Source: Roseiarcus sp963779095
GTDB taxonomy: Bacteria; Pseudomonadota; Alphaproteobacteria; Rhizobiales; Beijerinckiaceae
DNA: 64,000 bases
Assembly: GCA_963779095.1 (NCBI GenBank)
Contig: CAVZWU010000025.1
Location: 124,001 to 188,000 of the forward strand
Direction of reading: 5' to 3'
Made by a program: the position numbers and the translations under genes. Below, one piece after another: positions 53,197 to 61,311 of this stretch. The notes under the pieces are model-generated. The model saw only the letters and a program-made list of their open reading frames with translations, did not search any database and had not been told where the DNA came from. Positions within the stretch are counted from its first letter, which is position 1. Each line of letters starts with the position of its first letter.

Positions 53197-53652
53197 ATGG
53201 CGACCCATATTGCAGAGATCAAATGGGCGGCGAAGGAGAGCGGCGAGGAATTCCTCAAAGGCCGCTTCAGCCGCGCGCACACGGTGAGCTTCGACGGCGG
53301 AACAATGGTTCCCGCGTCGGCCTCGCCCCATGTCGTGGGAAAATGGGCGGTTCAGGCGGCGGTCGATCCGGAGGAAATGCTGGTCGCGTCGCTCTCGAGC
53401 TGCCACATGCTGTCGTTCCTGCATCTGGCCCGTCTCGCCGGCTTCGCGGTCAGGGCTTATGACGATCACGCCGAAGGGATGACCGAGGAAATTGCGCCAG
53501 GACGGCTCGCGGTGACCAAAGTGAAGCTCAGGCCGCAAATCGAGTGGGCGGGCGCCGCTCCGGACAAGGAGGAGCTCGACCGGCTGCACCACGAGGCGCA
53601 CGAAATCTGCTTCATCGCCAATTCGGTGAAGACGGAGGTGACGGTGGAATAA
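53197..53652 (+). CDS. OsmC-family peroxiredoxin-like protein
   Basis: The intact 151-residue protein starts MATHIAEIKWAAKESGEEFL. OsmC-type Cys residues: SSCHMLSFLHLARLAG and HEICFIANSVKTEVTVE. The conserved Glu region is DPEEMLVASLSSCHML. Members reduce organic hydroperoxides using the two Cys thiols, with dihydrolipoamide as a common donor. The upstream ATG at 53187 is a shadow in another frame; this start follows GAGGAT. Confidence 0.93.
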   Translation: MATHIAEIKWAAKESGEEFLKGRFSRAHTVSFDGGTMVPASASPHVVGKWAVQAAVDPEEMLVASLSSCHMLSFLHLARLAGFAVRAYDDHAEGMTEEIAPGRLAVTKVKLRPQIEWAGAAPDKEELDRLHHEAHEICFIANSVKTEVTVE

Positions 53653-53699
53653 GGGTTATCGTTGCTCGATCTCGTCGGGCCGCGAGGCGTGAGGGCCTG

Positions 53700-53881
53700 G
53701 CGTCCTGGCCGGGCTTGGCCCGGCCATCCACGCGACGCCGCTTCAAAACACGAGTCGAATGAGGCAATGGACAGCGCCAAAGGCAACCGGAAGAAGGCTT
53801 CCTATCGTTGCAGCTCGCTCGCGCGCTGTGCGCTTCGCCGAAACGCGTGGGTGGCCGGGACAAGCCCGGCCATGACGCTCG
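53700..53881. repeat. Paired hairpin repeat, convergent copies
   Basis: GGCCGGGC/GCCCGGCC form an 8-bp stem at 53707-53725, and GGCCGGG/CCCGGCC a second one at 53853-53871. Each is the core of a known Rhizobiales intergenic repeat (TGGCCGGGACAAGCCCGGCC type). Together they occupy the osmC-dapD gap, which has no gene. Confidence 0.75.
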
Positions 53882-53998
53882 AGGCCAATGGGCGCGGAAT
53901 TCGGAATATGAGGCAGGCTTTCCCCGCGCTTCTGTCCCGCAATTGACAACGCCCGCCCGGCGGCCGAAACGACCCGCGCTTCAAAAGACAGGACCCCG

Positions 53999-54856
53999 AT
54001 GACCGACATCAGCCTTGAGACCCTGATCGACAAGGCCTTCGAGGATCGCGCCAGGATCACGGCCGACACCAGGGGCGAGGTGCGCGACGCGGTGGTGAAG
54101 GCGCTCGACCTGCTCGACCGCGGCAAGGCGCGGGTGGCGGAGAAGCTTCCCGGCGCCGTTGGCCCGAATTCGTGGAAGGTCAACCAGTGGCTGAAGAAGG
54201 CGGTGCTGCTTTCCTTCCGCCTCAACGACAATGCGCTGATCGAGGGCGGCCCCGGCCAGGCGACATGGTGGGACAAGATTCCCTCGAAGCTCGAGGGCTG
54301 GGGCAAGAAAAGCTTCAAGGAGGCCGGCTTCCGCGCCGTTCCCGGCGCGATCGTCCGGCATTCGGCGTTCGTCGCCCGCGACGTGGTGCTGATGCCGAGC
54401 TTCGTCAATCTCGGCGCCTATGTCGACGAGAAGACCATGGTCGACACCTGGGTCACCGTCGGCTCCTGCGCGCAGATCGGCAGAAATGTGCATCTCTCCG
54501 GCGGGGTCGGGATCGGCGGGGTGCTCGAGCCGTTGCAGGCCAACCCGACCATCATCGAGGACGACTGCTTCATCGGCGCGCGCTCGGAAGTGGTCGAAGG
54601 TGTGATCGTGGGCCAAGGGTCGGTCCTGTCGATGGGGGTGTTCATCTCCGCTTCGACCAAGGTGATCGACCGCGCGACCGGCAAGGTCCATGTCGGCCAT
54701 GTGCCGCCCTATTCGGTGGTCGTCCCGGGCTCGCTTCCCGGCAAGCCCCTGCCCGACGGCTCGCCCGGCCCCTCGCTCTATTGCGCGGTGATCGTGAAGA
54801 CGGTCGACGCCCAGACGCGGGCGAAGACGGGCATCAACGAGCTTTTGCGGGAGTGA
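53999..54856 (+). CDS. dapD: Tetrahydrodipicolinate N-succinyltransferase
   Basis: It transfers succinyl from succinyl-CoA to tetrahydrodipicolinate in lysine/diaminopimelate synthesis. The intact 285-residue protein begins MTDISLETLIDKAFEDRARI. NQWLKKAVLLSFRLNDNALI leads to the left-handed beta-helix: AFVARDVVLMPSFVNLGAYV, GTWVTVGSCAQIG-like hexads, GIGGVLEPLQANPTIIEDDC and FIGARSEVVEGVIVGQGSVL. The C-terminus reads VHVGHVPPYSVVVPGSLPGK. Length and order are standard. No dapE lies beside it. Confidence 0.97.
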   Translation: MTDISLETLIDKAFEDRARITADTRGEVRDAVVKALDLLDRGKARVAEKLPGAVGPNSWKVNQWLKKAVLLSFRLNDNALIEGGPGQATWWDKIPSKLEGWGKKSFKEAGFRAVPGAIVRHSAFVARDVVLMPSFVNLGAYVDEKTMVDTWVTVGSCAQIGRNVHLSGGVGIGGVLEPLQANPTIIEDDCFIGARSEVVEGVIVGQGSVLSMGVFISASTKVIDRATGKVHVGHVPPYSVVVPGSLPGKPLPDGSPGPSLYCAVIVKTVDAQTRAKTGINELLRE

Positions 54857-55146
54857 TTCATCCTGCGAGAGCCGCGATCGAGGCGGCGCGATTGTGGCGT
54901 TAGCGACAGCCGTATGACGCGTGGATGTCCGGCATTTGGCGCCCGGCCGGGTCGGCCACCCGATAGCGGGAGTCAACCTGAACCGACCTTGCCGATCTGT
55001 GACGGTCATCACAGACAAATTCGGCCAAATCCGAGCAAACTGACTGAGCTGGGCAACCTCGGGGGGTAGGGGCGCCCGCGCTTGCAATTCTTGGTTGGAG
55101 GCAGGGCAAGCGCCGAAACGCCGCCGCGACTGCGGGAGAAATTGCG

Positions 55147-55728
55147 ATGGCCGATCCCGTCGAGAAGATGCCGAACGTCTGGACCCCGACGGACCCCGTC
55201 GAGAAAATGCCGAATTTGCAGCCGCCGATCAATTGGTGCCCGGCCCCTCCGAAGGTCGTCAGCCGGGACGTCTTTCCGTACCAGGCCAATGAGGTCGCAA
55301 TCTCGCACACCGAAGCCGGTCATCTCGCCCCGGACGTCGTCCTGACCGGCGCAGCGGCCAGCAGCTCCTTATGCCAATTTCTTCTTATACGCGATTTCGG
55401 TGTGAATTGGAGGCATCTCAAGGGTGTGGCGTTGCATGATGGTCTGCTGAGGGCGCAGCTCCAGCGTTTCGAAACAGACAACACCCTGCAATTCATGATC
55501 CTCGGATACAGTGACTCCGCCGGCCCCGAACGAAATAACGTGTTCCTGCGAACAGGCAGAGCCAGGAACGTCTTTAATTTGTTTGGTCCAAGCGCCCGCT
55601 CTCGCACAGTCTTGGCGCAGCCCGCCACGCCGAATGAATATTTTACAGTGAACTCAACGGTTGCATCGAGGGCGGAGAATCGATCCGTCGTCATCCATAT
55701 TCTGGCTAATGCTTCCCTAACAATCTAG
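55147..55728 (+). CDS. OmpA-like domain protein, unknown function
   Basis: The 193-residue protein is intact and not recognised as a named family. The octapeptide DPVEKMPN occurs at residues 3-10 and again at 16-23. The C-terminal half (FGVNWRHLKGVALHDGLLRA, then ILGYSDSAGPERNNVFLRTG, RARNVFNLFG, ENRSVVIHIL) resembles the OmpA/MotB peptidoglycan-binding fold, with the GxxDSxG...N..L...RA..V pattern. No signal peptide is visible. It precedes the lysozyme-like protein, so the pair may act on the cell wall. Confidence 0.55.
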   Translation: MADPVEKMPNVWTPTDPVEKMPNLQPPINWCPAPPKVVSRDVFPYQANEVAISHTEAGHLAPDVVLTGAAASSSLCQFLLIRDFGVNWRHLKGVALHDGLLRAQLQRFETDNTLQFMILGYSDSAGPERNNVFLRTGRARNVFNLFGPSARSRTVLAQPATPNEYFTVNSTVASRAENRSVVIHILANASLTI

Positions 55729-55886
55729 GGAATTGAATCCAGCGGTTGACGCCCTCGTATGACGGCGGCGATGGTTCTATCTACCCATCGCAACGGTATG
55801 GCGTGGGCATTGTGGCTGCGGCGAAACGCCGTATAATTAGAGGCAATTAACAGTACGAATTGACTTCAGGCGCCGGGGGGTTCCGA

Positions 55887-56798
55887 ATGACATTGCCCAT
55901 CCAACTGGCCGCGGCCGATAGCGCGCCAAGTGTCGCGCTCTCCCTCAGTTCAGCACAAGTTCTCAGCGCCCTGGTTCTGGCGGGACTTCTCGGAATGATC
56001 GGGCAGGCCGTCCGTGCAATTGTCGGCCTGAAGAAGATGAACGACGACGCCCTCTCAGGAGGCGTGTCGGCCAATGACCTGTTCATCGCCAGCCGGCTGG
56101 TGACCAGCGAGATCATTGGGTTCGTTGTTGGCGTGGTGACGGCCTTTTCATTGGATATTAACCAACTGGTCACCGTCACCAGCCTCCAGTTCCTTTTGGG
56201 GATCGTCGCCGCCGGTTATGCTGGAACCGACATCATCGAGGGCTTTGCTCGACGGCTGGGCGGAATGGGAGGGGGAGCGACGGCGCCAGGCGCCGGGTCC
56301 GGCGGGACCACCGGCGCCCCCGGCAAACCCCAGCCTGCTCCCAAGCCCGGCAATCACCTTCAGCAGAACCAGCTCGAGGCCTATCAGGCGGCGCGGGCCG
56401 ACGGATTGAGCGACGTCGCCTCTCAGGCTCTGGTTGCCAATATGACCGGCGAATCCCTGGCGAGGCCCGATGACTACCATTACGACGTAAGCCATTATTC
56501 CCAAGGCATCGTGCAATGGGACCCGCCGCGGGCCGCGGCAATTCAAAAGGAATTCGGGCAATTTCCGCGATTCATGTCGGTGGCGGAGCAAACGCGGGCG
56601 GCGATCTGGGAAATCCGCACCGTTGCACGCTTCCTGCCGTCAAAGACCGCCATCGAGACGGAGACCAGCGCCGAGGCGATCATCGCCGTTCTCGTCAGAA
56701 ACTACGAGGTGCCGGCCAACCCGGACGAAGACATCAAGACGCGAGTCGCGTATCTGCCGAGCCTGGCCTCTTTGGTCGAACGGTCGGCTCTGGCCTGA
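55887..56798 (+). CDS. Membrane-anchored phage-tail-type lysozyme protein
   Basis: The 303-residue protein starts at MTLPIQLAAADSAPSVALSL; an upstream ATG at 55860 adds nine residues. There are three predicted membrane helices (SAQVLSALVLAGLLGMIGQA; TSEIIGFVVGVVTAFSL; LQFLLGIVAAGYAGTDIIEG), then a Gly/Pro-rich linker. The C-terminal region (ALVANMTGESLARPDDYHYD, then SHYSQGIVQWDPPRAAAIQK) is the phage tail lysozyme (Phage_lysozyme2-like) domain, with a putative catalytic Glu in NMTGES. It may be a cell-wall hydrolase tethered to the inner membrane, or a holin/endolysin-like unit. Confidence 0.65.
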   Translation: MTLPIQLAAADSAPSVALSLSSAQVLSALVLAGLLGMIGQAVRAIVGLKKMNDDALSGGVSANDLFIASRLVTSEIIGFVVGVVTAFSLDINQLVTVTSLQFLLGIVAAGYAGTDIIEGFARRLGGMGGGATAPGAGSGGTTGAPGKPQPAPKPGNHLQQNQLEAYQAARADGLSDVASQALVANMTGESLARPDDYHYDVSHYSQGIVQWDPPRAAAIQKEFGQFPRFMSVAEQTRAAIWEIRTVARFLPSKTAIETETSAEAIIAVLVRNYEVPANPDEDIKTRVAYLPSLASLVERSALA

Positions 56799-57180
56799 AT
56801 CCGAAGGGCCCGCGCCCTCTGGCGGCTTGAGCTTGCGGCAGAGGGATGAAGCGCCGCCACGATATCGGCGCGCTCGCCCTGTAGGCGAGGTCCCGGCCGT
56901 GACTTCCGCAAAAAATTCGCAGCCATATTTACGAAAATCAGAATTGATGGTATACCTATTCCCAATGACCGGATTCAAGGCGTTCGCGAGCAGCGTTCGA
57001 GGGTGGTCGGCGAAAGACATGCGTTATATGCATATCTGGCCGAACGCAAAAGGGGAAAAGAATTTATTCATTTATTCACTATTTTCGGCTGCAACCCTTT
57101 GAAAAGGCTCAATTCCAAAAAGTAAAAGAAAGCAAAAGAAAGGAAAAGAAAGCCCTTTCAGTTTCGTTCGCTTTTCTTTT
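56799..57180. other. AT-rich, purine-repeat intergenic region
   Basis: No gene is convincing in the roughly 440 bases before the BKACE stop. Around 57110-57160 there is a purine-rich run with repeats of AAAGAAAG and AAAAGAAAGC. AAAAGAAAGC and GCTTTTCTTTT form an imperfect hairpin with one extra T. It may serve as a bidirectional terminator between convergent genes. Confidence 0.5.
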
Positions 57181-57240
57181 GTTCTCACAACCCATGCATA
57201 AAACGCAATGCATGCAGCCCTTGGCCCGTCCCGGACGCGG

Positions 57241-58140
57241 TCACCAGCCCATCGCCGCCGCGACCTCCTCCCGCAAGCCGTCCGCGGTCTGGGTCTGAAG
57301 GCCGACCGCTTCCAGCCCCTGGGCGGCCGCGCCGACCAGGTCGGCGTTCGAGGCGGCGCGCTCGCCGGTGGGCAAGGCGAGGTTGTTCTCGAAGCCGACC
57401 CGCGCGTGCCCTCCGAGCAAAGCGGCGGCGGTCACGCAGGCGGTCTCGCGGCGGCCGAACGCGCACACGCTCCACGCGTGGAACCGCGGCGTCTCGGGGG
57501 CGAGAAACGGCAGGAGGTCGCGCGGGATCGCGGTGCGGGTGAGCGCGAACCGCCCGAGCACATAGAGGACGGAGAGCTTGTCGAACGGGATCAGGCCCTG
57601 TTTCTGCATCGCCCCTAGCCGCTCCGCCTCGGCGGGGGTGTAGAGGATGATCTGCGGGTGGACGCGCATCTGCCTGAGCTTGCCGAGGAAGTCGCCGAAG
57701 TCCTTCTCGTCGGCCGTCTCGGGCGCAAGCTCGCGCAGCGCTAGCGACACCGCCTCCGGATTGGTTCTGAGCACGGCGGCCCTTTGCTCGGCGGGCGAAT
57801 AGCGGCCGAGCAACTCGCTGGTGATCTGCAGCACCAGCCGGTCCCCGACGGCCTCGCAGATGCTGGCGATCGCGGCGCGATAGGCCTCGGGGTCGAGGCA
57901 ATGGCGCCCTTCCGCGTCGCGCACATGCAGGTGGATCATCGAGGCGCCGCGCTCGAGGCATTCGGCGGCCGTGCGGGCGAGTTCGTCGGCGGTCAGCGGC
58001 AGCGAGGGATGGTCGGCCTTGGTCTTGCGCCCTCCATTGGGCGCGACCGCCAACACGACCCGTCCGCGCTTTTCGGCCAAGGTCACCGCATTCCGCCTTT
58101 CCGCCGCTCTCCTCGGGCGCGTAGACTGGGTCGAACCCAT
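57241..58140 (-). CDS. Beta-keto acid cleavage enzyme (DUF849/BKACE)
   Basis: It condenses a beta-keto acid with acetyl-CoA to yield acetoacetate and a new CoA ester. The intact 299-residue TIM-barrel reads VVLAVAPNGGRKTKADHPSL, MIHLHVRDAEGRHCLDPEAY (metal His pair HLH), QITSELLGRYSPAEQRAAVL, then LGGHARVGFENNLALPTGER (late His and Glu). The GTG at 58086 (VTLAEKRGRVVLAVAPNGG) may be the true start; the ATG at 58140 adds 18 residues. It faces an aminotransferase gene, so an amino acid-derived keto acid is a plausible substrate. Confidence 0.88.
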   Translation of the reverse strand: MGSTQSTRPRRAAERRNAVTLAEKRGRVVLAVAPNGGRKTKADHPSLPLTADELARTAAECLERGASMIHLHVRDAEGRHCLDPEAYRAAIASICEAVGDRLVLQITSELLGRYSPAEQRAAVLRTNPEAVSLALRELAPETADEKDFGDFLGKLRQMRVHPQIILYTPAEAERLGAMQKQGLIPFDKLSVLYVLGRFALTRTAIPRDLLPFLAPETPRFHAWSVCAFGRRETACVTAAALLGGHARVGFENNLALPTGERAASNADLVGAAAQGLEAVGLQTQTADGLREEVAAAMGW

Positions 58141-58170
58141 CCCTTACACAACTCGCCATTGTTGTCGGTC

Positions 58171-59511
58171 ATGACGCATATCCTGCATCGCGCCCCAAAC
58201 GTTGAAATGCCGGTCGCGGTTTCCGGTTCGGGCGTCGAGATCGTCGATTCTGAGGGCCGGCGCTACCTCGACGCGTCGGGCGGCGCGGCTGTCTCGTGCC
58301 TCGGCCACGGGCATCCCGACGTGCTCGCCGCGATGCGCAGACAGCTCGACGCGCTGGCCTACGCGCATACGTCCTTTTTCACCACCGAAGTCGCCGAGCG
58401 TCTGGCGGACCGCCTGATCGAGGACGCTCCGCCCGGATTGAGCCATGTCTATCTGGTCAGCGGCGGTTCGGAGGCGATCGAGGCGGCGCTCAAGATGGCG
58501 CGCCAGTATTTCGTCGAGATCGGCCAGCCCGAGCGGCGCCATGTCATCGCGCGCCGCCAGAGCTATCACGGCAATACGCTGGGCGCGCTCGCGGTCGGCG
58601 GAAACGCTGCGCGGCGCGCGCAATTCGAGCCGCTGCTGATCAAGACCCATCACATCGACCCCTGCTACGCCTATCGGCTCAAGCGGGAGGGCGAGAGCGA
58701 CGCGGATTATGCGGCCCGCGCCGCGCAGGCGCTCGAGGACAAGATCCTCGAAATCGGCCCCGATCGCGTCATCGCTTTCGTGGCCGAGACCGTGGTCGGC
58801 GCGACCTTAGGCGCTGTCCCGCCGGTCGGCGATTATTTCAGGCGCATCCGGGCGATCTGCGACCGCTATGGCGTGTTGCTCATTCTCGACGAGGTGATGT
58901 GCGGCATGGGCCGCACCGGCACGCTGCACGCCTGCGAGCAGGAGGGGATAGCGCCTGACCTGATGGCCATCGCCAAGGGCCTCGGCGGCGGCTATCAGCC
59001 GATCGGCGCGGTCATGCTGACGAAGCGGATCTACGAAGCGTTCGCGAACGGCTCGGGCGGCTTTCAGCACGGCCATACCTATATGGGCCATCCCATGGCC
59101 GCGGCGGCGGCGCTGGCGGTGCAGGACGTCATCCGGCGGGATCGGCTGCTCGCCAACGTGGTGAAAATGGGCGCGAGACTTGAGGAGCGTCTGAAGGAGC
59201 GCTTCGGCCAGCACCCGTTCGTCGGCGACATTCGCGGGCGCGGGCTCTTTTGGGCGCTCGAGCTGGTCAGCGACCGCGCCAGCAAACAGCCGTTCGATCC
59301 GGCGGCGAAAATCCATGCGCGCGTCAAGCGCGAGGCGATGGCGCGGGGTCTGATGGTCTATCCGATGGGCGGGACAGTCGATGGCGTTAACGGCGATCAT
59401 GTTCTCTTGGCCCCTCCTTTCATCGTCGAGGCGGCGCAGGTGGACGCGATTGTCGAGCGCCTCGGCGCCGCGCTCGAGGCGGTCTCTCGCCGATGTGTGA
59501 TAGCCCCCTGA
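58171..59511 (+). CDS. Class III PLP aminotransferase
   Basis: The intact 446-residue enzyme starts MTHILHRAPNVEMPVAVSGS. Class III features: DASGGAAVSCLGHGHPDVLA, VSGGSEAIEAALKMARQYFV, SYHGNTLGALAVGGN, the PLP aspartate in LLILDEVMCGMGRTG and the PLP lysine in IAKGLGGGYQPIGAVML, then HGHTYMGHPMAAAAALAVQD. Its substrate (omega-amino acid, diamine or similar) is not resolved. It faces the BKACE gene across a short promoter interval, so the two may use one pathway intermediate. Confidence 0.92.
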   Translation: MTHILHRAPNVEMPVAVSGSGVEIVDSEGRRYLDASGGAAVSCLGHGHPDVLAAMRRQLDALAYAHTSFFTTEVAERLADRLIEDAPPGLSHVYLVSGGSEAIEAALKMARQYFVEIGQPERRHVIARRQSYHGNTLGALAVGGNAARRAQFEPLLIKTHHIDPCYAYRLKREGESDADYAARAAQALEDKILEIGPDRVIAFVAETVVGATLGAVPPVGDYFRRIRAICDRYGVLLILDEVMCGMGRTGTLHACEQEGIAPDLMAIAKGLGGGYQPIGAVMLTKRIYEAFANGSGGFQHGHTYMGHPMAAAAALAVQDVIRRDRLLANVVKMGARLEERLKERFGQHPFVGDIRGRGLFWALELVSDRASKQPFDPAAKIHARVKREAMARGLMVYPMGGTVDGVNGDHVLLAPPFIVEAAQVDAIVERLGAALEAVSRRCVIAP

Positions 59512-59631
59512 CGGCCGCGAGCCCGCCATAAAAAGAGCGCAGTGCTTGCGGAAAGGCGGGCCCTTTCCCAATATCCGGCGGCTCAACCGCCAATTCGGCG
59601 CCTCAATGCCCCATCGAAAGGACTTGATTTC

Positions 59632-60338
59632 GTGGCGAGATGTTTCCGATGGCCCGCGCTTCTGTTTTTTCCCGCCATCGTCGCAGCCGCCGCCTTTGCG
59701 CAGCAGGCGCCGCTTGATCTGACTTCGCCAGCTGCGGCGGCGCAAAAGTCGGCCAAGTCGTCGAAGACCCCCGCGCCTGCGCCGATTCCGGCCGACGAAG
59801 CCGTCAGGCGCGCCAACGCCTGGCTCGATGCGGCCCGCGTCATGACCGCCGACTTTGTTCAGATCGGGCCAAACGGACGGCGCTCCGAGGGAGAGTTGAG
59901 CCTGGTGCGCCCCGGCCGCATGCGGTTCGAATATACCGATCCGCCGCGCTTCGAGATCGTGGCCGACGGCCGAAGCGTCGCCATCATCGACCGGAAGCTC
60001 AACACGCAGGACGAATATTTCATCGGCCAGACGCCGCTCAAGTTTCTCCTTTCCGACCATATTGACCTGGCCCGCGACACAAGGGTCCTGAGCGTCGCCC
60101 AGGAGGGCAACACGGTCACGATCGAGGTCGAGGACGGGCGGCGCTCGGGGGCACGGCGCATCTTACGCTCGTCTTCGACGCTTCGACCTTCGCATTGAAG
60201 CAATGGACGGTGATCGACGCGCAAGGTTTCCAGACTGTCGTCACTCTGTTCAATGTCGATCTGAAGAGCCAGCCGGACCCGGCGCTCTTCCACATCGACG
60301 AGGCTCCGGCCAATCAGCTTGGCAACCGCAGGCGTTAA
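59632..60338 (+). CDS. lolA: Outer-membrane lipoprotein carrier LolA-like (one frameshift)
   Basis: It ferries lipoproteins across the periplasm from LolCDE to the outer membrane. The GTG at 59632 after AAAGGA gives VARCFRWPALLFFPAIVAAA (signal peptide). The mature domain: ANAWLDAARVMTADFVQIGP, NGRRSEGELSLVRPGRMRFE, then VADGRSVAIIDRKLNTQDEY. The frame breaks near 60150 and continues LTLVFDASTFALKQWTVIDA and TLFNVDLKSQPDPALFHI, ending at 60338. Family and length (about 235) agree. Alphaproteobacterial LolA genes commonly lie next to xthA, as here. Confidence 0.9.
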
Positions 60339-60424
60339 GCGCGCGGCTGTGGATGATTTGCCAACCCTCTTGCGCTTCCCGCCGCGGCTGGGCAAGTGGC
60401 TTCGGGCCTCCTTCGGAGCCGCGG

Positions 60425-61232
60425 ATGACGTTTTCGATCACTACTTGGAACATCAATTCGGTGCGCCTGCGCATCGATCTCGTCGTCCGCTATCTCGCCG
60501 AGCATCAGCCCGGATGTGTTGTGCCTGCAGGAGACAAAATGTCCCGACGCCAATTTTCCCCTCGGAGCGTTTCGGGACGCCGGCTATCCCCATATCGCGA
60601 TCAACGGGCAGAAGGGCTATCACGGGGTTGCGATCGTTTCGCGCATCCCGTTCGCCAGCTTCTCCAAACGGGACTTTTGCGCCAAGGGCGACGCCCGTCA
60701 TCTGCATGTCGTCCTCGGCGGAGAGGCGCATGGTCTTGAACTGCATAATTTCTACGTCCCAGCGGGCGGCGACGAGCCGGACCCCGAGATCAATGTCAAG
60801 TTCGCCCATAAGCTCGCCTTCGTCGACGAAATGGTCGACTGGGCCACGCAAGACAAGCCGGGGGCGCGACCGTCTATCCTGGTCGGCGATCTCAACATCG
60901 CGCCGCTTGAGCACGACGTCTGGAGCCACAAGTCGCTTCTCAGCGTTGTGAGCCACACGCCAATCGAGGTCGATAAACTGAAACGGGCCCAGGCCGCGGG
61001 ACCGTGGTTCGACGCGTTGCGCAAATTCGTGCCCGACGATCAGAAGCTCTACACTTGGTGGAGCTACCGGTCGCCGGATTGGTCGAAGGTCAACAAGGGA
61101 CGGCGTCTCGACCACGTCTGGGTCAGCCCGGCTCTCGCGGACTCTGTCAAATGGATGCGCGTTCTGCGCGACGCCCGCGGCTGGGAGCGCCCGTCCGACC
61201 ACGCGCCGGTCATGGTGAGACTGGCGTTATAG
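60425..61232 (+). CDS. xthA: Exodeoxyribonuclease III (one frameshift)
   Basis: A DNA-repair AP endonuclease/3'-exonuclease. From MTFSITTWNINSVRLRIDLV, the metal residue segment WNINSVRLR and the LQETKCPDANFPLGAF motif (Glu) follow after one extra G near 60520. YHGVAIVSRIPFASFSK, LHNFYVPAGG, GDLNIAPLEHDVW, WWSYRSPDWSKVNKGRRLDH and SDHAPVMVRLAL (catalytic Asp-His pair) complete the fold. Joined length of about 268 residues is standard. Confidence 0.94.
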
Positions 61233-61311
61233 CGTTCCCGCTTGGGCGAATGGGCTCAAGAGACCCAACCCGATTGGATGAGAGCGCCGAAAGGCTCGCC
61301 AGGGAGGGACG

